Assembly (NCBI GenBank): GCA_002869465.1
Contig: PKSW01000360.1
Coordinates: forward strand, 1-6,598
Origin: Marinilabiliales bacterium
GTDB taxonomy: Bacteria > Bacteroidota > Bacteroidia > Bacteroidales > F082
Direction of reading: 5' to 3'
Length of the DNA: 6,598 bases
Part shown: positions 5,730 to 6,598 of the stretch, piece by piece
Position numbering within the stretch: position 1 is the first letter of the stretch
Layout of the letters: each line of letters begins with the position of its first letter
Program-made: the position numbers and the translations under genes
Notes under the pieces: generated by a model
The model's input: only the letters and a program-made list of their open reading frames with translations
Databases searched by the model: none
Told to the model about the DNA's origin: nothing

Positions 5730-6598
5730 ATGATATCCAGAAAATCATTGTTCATCCTGTTATTTTTACCGGCGACGATCGTTTTGAAGGCTCAGTCAGT
5801 TTTTATTTACGACCAGCAGACGGGTGAACCCGTTGGAAACGTGCTTATTTATAACGATGAAAATACAGCCACTGCTCTTTCAAATGAACAAGGTATTGCC
5901 CGTCTGGAAGGTTTTTCGTCTACTGATGAAATACATTTTCAGCATCCTTCGTATAATAATTTGAAACTTGATCTGCTAATGATTGAGAATATGCGGTTCA
6001 AAATTCCGCTGAATCAAAAACTGATCAACCTTGAAGAGGTGGTTGTTTCAGCCAACAGGTGGGAAATGAAGACTTATGAAGTACCCAATAGTATTGATAT
6101 TATAAAAAGTAAAGATATCATCTTTGAAAATCCTGCAACATCAGCAGATATGCTGACATCAACTAGCGGTGTTTTCATACAGAAAAGCCAGTTGGGTGGA
6201 GGAAGCCCGATGATCAGGGGTTTCGCAGCCAATAAAATTCTTTTCACCCTAGACGGCATCCGCATGAATAATGCCATTTACAGAGGAGGTAATTTGCAAA
6301 ATGTGCTTCAAGCTGATGTAAACAGCATTGAGAGTGCTGAAGTTATTTACGGACCGGGAACCAATGTATATGGCAGTGATGCTTTGGGAGGCGTTGTTGA
6401 CATTCATTTATTGAATCCTGTATTAACAGATAGTAACAAATGGGAAGCCAGTGGTCATGCATTTGCCAGGTTTTCTTCAGCCGCTGTTGAAAGAACTATA
6501 CATGCCGATGTAAATGTAAGCAATAATAAGTGGGGTATTCTAACCATGTTCAGCTACAGTGCGTTTGATGATCTGGTGATGGGAACAATGTTCAATGA
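5730..6598 (+). CDS. TonB-dependent outer-membrane receptor, N-terminal part (runs off the window)
   Basis: The frame is open from the ATG at 5730 to the window end, 289 codons. A signal peptide (residues 1-21, basic start, hydrophobic core FILLFLPATIVL, cleavage likely after LKA) sends it to the envelope. A carboxypeptidase-regulatory-like domain (about 24-100: YDQQTGEPVGNVLIYN, SNEQGIARL) leads into a TonB-box-like segment, LEEVVVSANRWE (101-112). The plug domain (about 115-228) shows SGVFIQKSQLGGGSPMIRGF, LFTLDGIRMNNAIYRGGN and AEVIYGPGTNVYGSDALGGVVDI, and the barrel begins after it. Such receptors import iron-siderophore, heme, cobalamin or glycans using TonB energy. The SPMIRGFAANKI and MNNAIYRGGNLQNV pattern resembles heme/siderophore-type receptors, but the ligand cannot be assigned. 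AGG lies just upstream (TTAGGTGATG); a GTG one codon earlier (5727) is the alternative start. It is 26 bases after yidC, with no terminator between them. Confidence 0.93.
   Translation, partial: MISRKSLFILLFLPATIVLKAQSVFIYDQQTGEPVGNVLIYNDENTATALSNEQGIARLEGFSSTDEIHFQHPSYNNLKLDLLMIENMRFKIPLNQKLINLEEVVVSANRWEMKTYEVPNSIDIIKSKDIIFENPATSADMLTSTSGVFIQKSQLGGGSPMIRGFAANKILFTLDGIRMNNAIYRGGNLQNVLQADVNSIESAEVIYGPGTNVYGSDALGGVVDIHLLNPVLTDSNKWEASGHAFARFSSAAVERTIHADVNVSNNKWGILTMFSYSAFDDLVMGTMFN

Noticed and set aside
5558..5827. Plus-strand 89-residue open frame bridging yidC and the TonB receptor
   Set aside because: It overlaps the conserved end of yidC and the receptor's signal peptide and shows no domain features; it is a frame shadow.
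1..6598. CRISPR array, tRNA, rRNA or insertion sequence
   Set aside because: No spaced direct repeats of CRISPR size, no cloverleaf-like or rRNA segment, and no transposase motif were seen on either strand.

Overview
The window is AT-rich chromosomal DNA that I read as a member of the Bacteroidota. The grounds are a canonical Bacteroidota -7 promoter element (TACCTTTG) just upstream of yidC, a general lack of strong Shine-Dalgarno sequences, a Bacteroidota-style YidC with a long periplasmic domain and an 'RIQDSIR' linker, and an outer-membrane TonB-dependent receptor that begins with a carboxypeptidase-regulatory-like domain. The sequence alone does not fix a genus.

Layout: (1) 1-192 (+) is the C-terminal end of glyceraldehyde-3-phosphate dehydrogenase. 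(2) 193-327 is an intergenic stretch with a strong terminator-like hairpin (249-280) and a short palindrome. (3) 328-1944 (+) is pyrG, a complete CTP synthase. (4) 1945-2060 is a convergent intergenic stretch carrying a heptamer tandem repeat (GGTTGCT). (5) 2061-3639 (-) is a tight three-gene operon, read in the order SPFH/stomatin-like membrane protein, two-TM protein with a PH-like domain, and a 53-residue Arc/MetJ-type ribbon-helix-helix protein. (6) 3640-3783 is a divergent promoter region. It holds a near-consensus promoter for the SPFH operon overlapped by a 24-bp near-perfect palindrome, plus the yidC promoter. (7) 3784-5703 (+) is yidC. (8) 5730-6598 (+) is the first 289 codons of a TonB-dependent receptor that runs off the window, 26 bp after yidC and probably co-transcribed.

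The housekeeping genes (gap, pyrG, yidC) are ordinary. The most interesting part is the minus-strand SPFH / PH-like / RHH cassette lying between pyrG and yidC. Its last gene is short, starts with GTG, and overlaps the stop of the gene before it. The operon promoter carries a palindrome that would suit autoregulation by the RHH protein. That regulatory link is my inference. The function of the two membrane proteins is unknown, although an SPFH scaffold with a PH-like membrane partner suggests a membrane-microdomain or envelope-stress role.
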